Part shown: positions 6,409 to 7,942 of the stretch, one piece after another
Layout of the letters: each line of letters opens with the position of its first letter
Position numbering within the stretch: the stretch's first letter is position 1
DNA from: a bacterium HR36
GTDB taxonomy: Bacteria > Planctomycetota > Planctomycetia > Gemmatales > HRBIN36
Direction of reading: 5' to 3'
Length of the DNA stretch: 7,942 bases
Assembly: GCA_002898995.1 (NCBI GenBank)
Contig: BEIM01000148.1
Span: forward strand, 1-7,942
Made by a program: the position numbers and the translations under genes
The notes under the pieces: model-generated
The model's database searches: none
What the model was told of the DNA's origin: nothing
What the model saw: the letters and a program-made list of their open reading frames with translations, nothing else

Positions 6409-7942
6409 ATGGTCAACAGGAACCTGCTGCGCGAGTTTGACGTCGCGGACATCGAAATCGACCAACAGATTGAACAATCGCTGGGGGCTCCCCCCGAGGA
6501 AGCCCTACCCGTTGCCTATTTGGCCAACGACCAGCAGTTCGAGCCCGGTCGGGTGGTCACGGGGACTGTCCGCCAGGTAACCGACCAGGATGTGGTGGTG
6601 GATATCGGCTACAAAAGCGAGGGGATTATTCCGCTGGACGAGTGGCGAGATGAGTCGGGCAACGTGGTGCCGCCGCAACCAGGCGAACAAGTGCGCGTCT
6701 GGATCGAAGCGATCGAAGAGCCGGCAGGGGTTATCACGTTGAGTTATCGGCGCGCTCGCCGGATTGAACAATGGGAGCGGTTTTTGCAGGAACACAAGCC
6801 AGGCGACGTGGTGAGCGGCCGGGTGGTGCGGAAAGTTAAGGGCGGGTTGCTAGTGGACGTGGAAGTGCCGGCCTTCCTGCCCGCGTCTCAGGTAGATATT
6901 CGCCGACCGGGAGATATCGCGGATTACATCGGTCAGGAAATCCGCTGCAAAATCCTCAAAATTGACGAATCCCGCCGCAATATCGTGGTCAGTCGCCGGC
7001 AACTTCTGGAAGAAGAGCGCGAAGAACGTCGTCGCCGACTCTTGGAAGAGCTACAACCGGGCCAGATTCGTAAAGGCGTGGTCAAGAGCATCACCGATTT
7101 CGGTGCCTTTGTTGACCTGGGCGGCATGGACGGTTTGCTGCACATTACCGATATGAGTTGGGGAAGAGTGCAGGATCCGCGCGATGTCGTGCACGAAGGC
7201 CAGGAGTTGGAAGTCTATGTCATCAGCGTGGACAGAGAGAAGCAACGCATTGCCGTGGGCCTGAAGCAGAAAACACCTAGCCCCTGGGCCAATATCGAAG
7301 AGAAATACCCCGTCGGTAGCACCCACGTCGGCGAGGTGGTGAACATCATGCCCTATGGGGCGTTTGTCAGACTGGAACCGGGCGTAGAGGGTTTGGTGCA
7401 TATCAGTGAAATGAGTTGGACACGGCGAGTCAACCATCCCAACGAGATCGTTTCCATCGGCGACAAAGTGGAAGTCATGGTGTTGGGCATCAACAAAGAA
7501 AAGGAAGAAATCTCCCTCGGGATGAAGCAGTGCCAGCCCAACCCGTGGGACCTGGTGCCCGAGAAATATCCGGAAGGTGCAGTGGTTACGGGCACCGTGC
7601 GCTCCCTGACCAACTACGGAGCTTTCGTCGAGCTGGAAGAGGGAATTGATGGTTTCCTGCATCTTAACGACATTAGTTGGGTCAAGAAAGTTACCCACCC
7701 CAGCGAAGTGTTGCAGAAAGGAGACAAGGTGAAGTGCGTGGTACTGGGCGTGGACTACGAGCGCAAGCGCATCCAGTTGGGGATGAAGCAGTTAGCCAGC
7801 GATCCATGGGAAACTGATATTCCTAACCGATATCAGCCAGGCACGATTATCGTTGGGCGCGTAACCAAGCTCACCAGTTTCGGCGCGTTTGTCGAGCTGG
7901 AACCCGGGCTGGAGGGCTTACTGCATGTGACTGAGCTGGCCG
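6409..7942 (+). CDS. rpsA: 30S ribosomal protein S1, 3'-truncated by the window edge
   Basis: RNA-binding ribosomal protein that helps the 30S subunit bind and unfold mRNA. The frame runs unbroken from ATG 6409 to the right edge: 511 residues plus one base, so the gene is partial only because the window ends. Six S1 (OB-fold) domains are visible. Domain 1 spans about 44-117 (FEPGRVVTGTV; DIGYKSEGIIP), domain 2 about 130-200 (GRVVRKVKGGLLVDV; FLPASQVD; RNIVVSRR), domain 3 215-287 (ITDFGAFVDLGGMDGLLHIT), domain 4 300-374 and domain 5 387-461 (each ending LGMKQ), and domain 6 from 475, cut after GLEGLLHVTELA. Domains 1-2 carry the divergent ribosome-docking type seen in E. coli S1; domains 3-6 carry the canonical RNA-binding GAFV and HI(S/T) motifs. 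The N-terminus MVNRNLLREFDV resembles planctomycete S1 by my recollection. E. coli S1 is 557 residues, so the missing 3' part should include the rest of domain 6 and a tail. Confidence 0.96.
   Translation, partial: MVNRNLLREFDVADIEIDQQIEQSLGAPPEEALPVAYLANDQQFEPGRVVTGTVRQVTDQDVVVDIGYKSEGIIPLDEWRDESGNVVPPQPGEQVRVWIEAIEEPAGVITLSYRRARRIEQWERFLQEHKPGDVVSGRVVRKVKGGLLVDVEVPAFLPASQVDIRRPGDIADYIGQEIRCKILKIDESRRNIVVSRRQLLEEEREERRRRLLEELQPGQIRKGVVKSITDFGAFVDLGGMDGLLHITDMSWGRVQDPRDVVHEGQELEVYVISVDREKQRIAVGLKQKTPSPWANIEEKYPVGSTHVGEVVNIMPYGAFVRLEPGVEGLVHISEMSWTRRVNHPNEIVSIGDKVEVMVLGINKEKEEISLGMKQCQPNPWDLVPEKYPEGAVVTGTVRSLTNYGAFVELEEGIDGFLHLNDISWVKKVTHPSEVLQKGDKVKCVVLGVDYERKRIQLGMKQLASDPWETDIPNRYQPGTIIVGRVTKLTSFGAFVELEPGLEGLLHVTELA

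Noticed and set aside
7051..7698. 215-residue minus-strand open frame over rpsA
   Set aside because: Antisense to canonical S1 domains; its His/Phe/Asp pattern is what the complement of S1 codons gives.
7519..7891. Direct repeats such as GGGATGAAGCAG and GTCGAGCTGGAA
   Set aside because: They fall in equivalent positions of successive S1 domains and reflect domain duplication, not a separate repeat element.

Overview
The window is about 7.9 kb of moderately GC-rich bacterial chromosome with ordinary, dense gene organisation. There are no mobile elements, CRISPR arrays, rRNA or recognisable tRNA genes. The gene content (an MlaE-MlaF-MlaD lipid-transport operon, a multi-domain ribosomal protein S1, YjbQ and an MgtC/DUF4010 membrane protein) points to a Gram-negative, double-membraned bacterium. 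The S1 N-terminus (MVNRNLLREFDV) and the long MlaD with its C-terminal RHPELLGVGGVV look to me like Planctomycetota, perhaps Pirellulales. That placement is inference from memory of the families, not a search result.

Layout. Positions 29-1779 carry a two-gene minus-strand unit: yjbQ (UPF0047) followed by an MgtC/SapB-type polytopic membrane protein with a DUF4010 half. The two genes abut or overlap, depending on which GTG starts the second. Positions 1780-2714 are about 0.9 kb without a convincing gene. They separate this unit from the divergently oriented plus-strand operon and contain several small dyads and one weak coding-like tail. Positions 2715-5925 hold mlaE (permease), mlaF (ATPase) and mlaD (MCE substrate-binding protein). 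Positions 5926-6408 are a non-coding gap with a good -10 box and a nested stem-loop that looks like a structured leader. From 6409 to the right edge runs rpsA, truncated by the window after five complete S1 domains and the beginning of a sixth.

How the genes work together. MlaE, MlaF and MlaD are the core of an inner-membrane ABC machine that moves phospholipid or other lipid between the inner and outer membranes. MlaE dimers form the channel, MlaF hydrolyses ATP and MlaD forms a ring, here with a long helical extension into the periplasm. No mlaA, mlaB or mlaC lies in the operon. rpsA is a separate translation gene. The yjbQ-mgtC pair has no clear functional link to its neighbours.

I found no convincing new multi-gene system. 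The points most worth a second look are the possible structured leader of rpsA, the long MlaD helical tail in an operon without MlaB or MlaC, and the coding-like tail that ends with an ATGA overlap on yjbQ.
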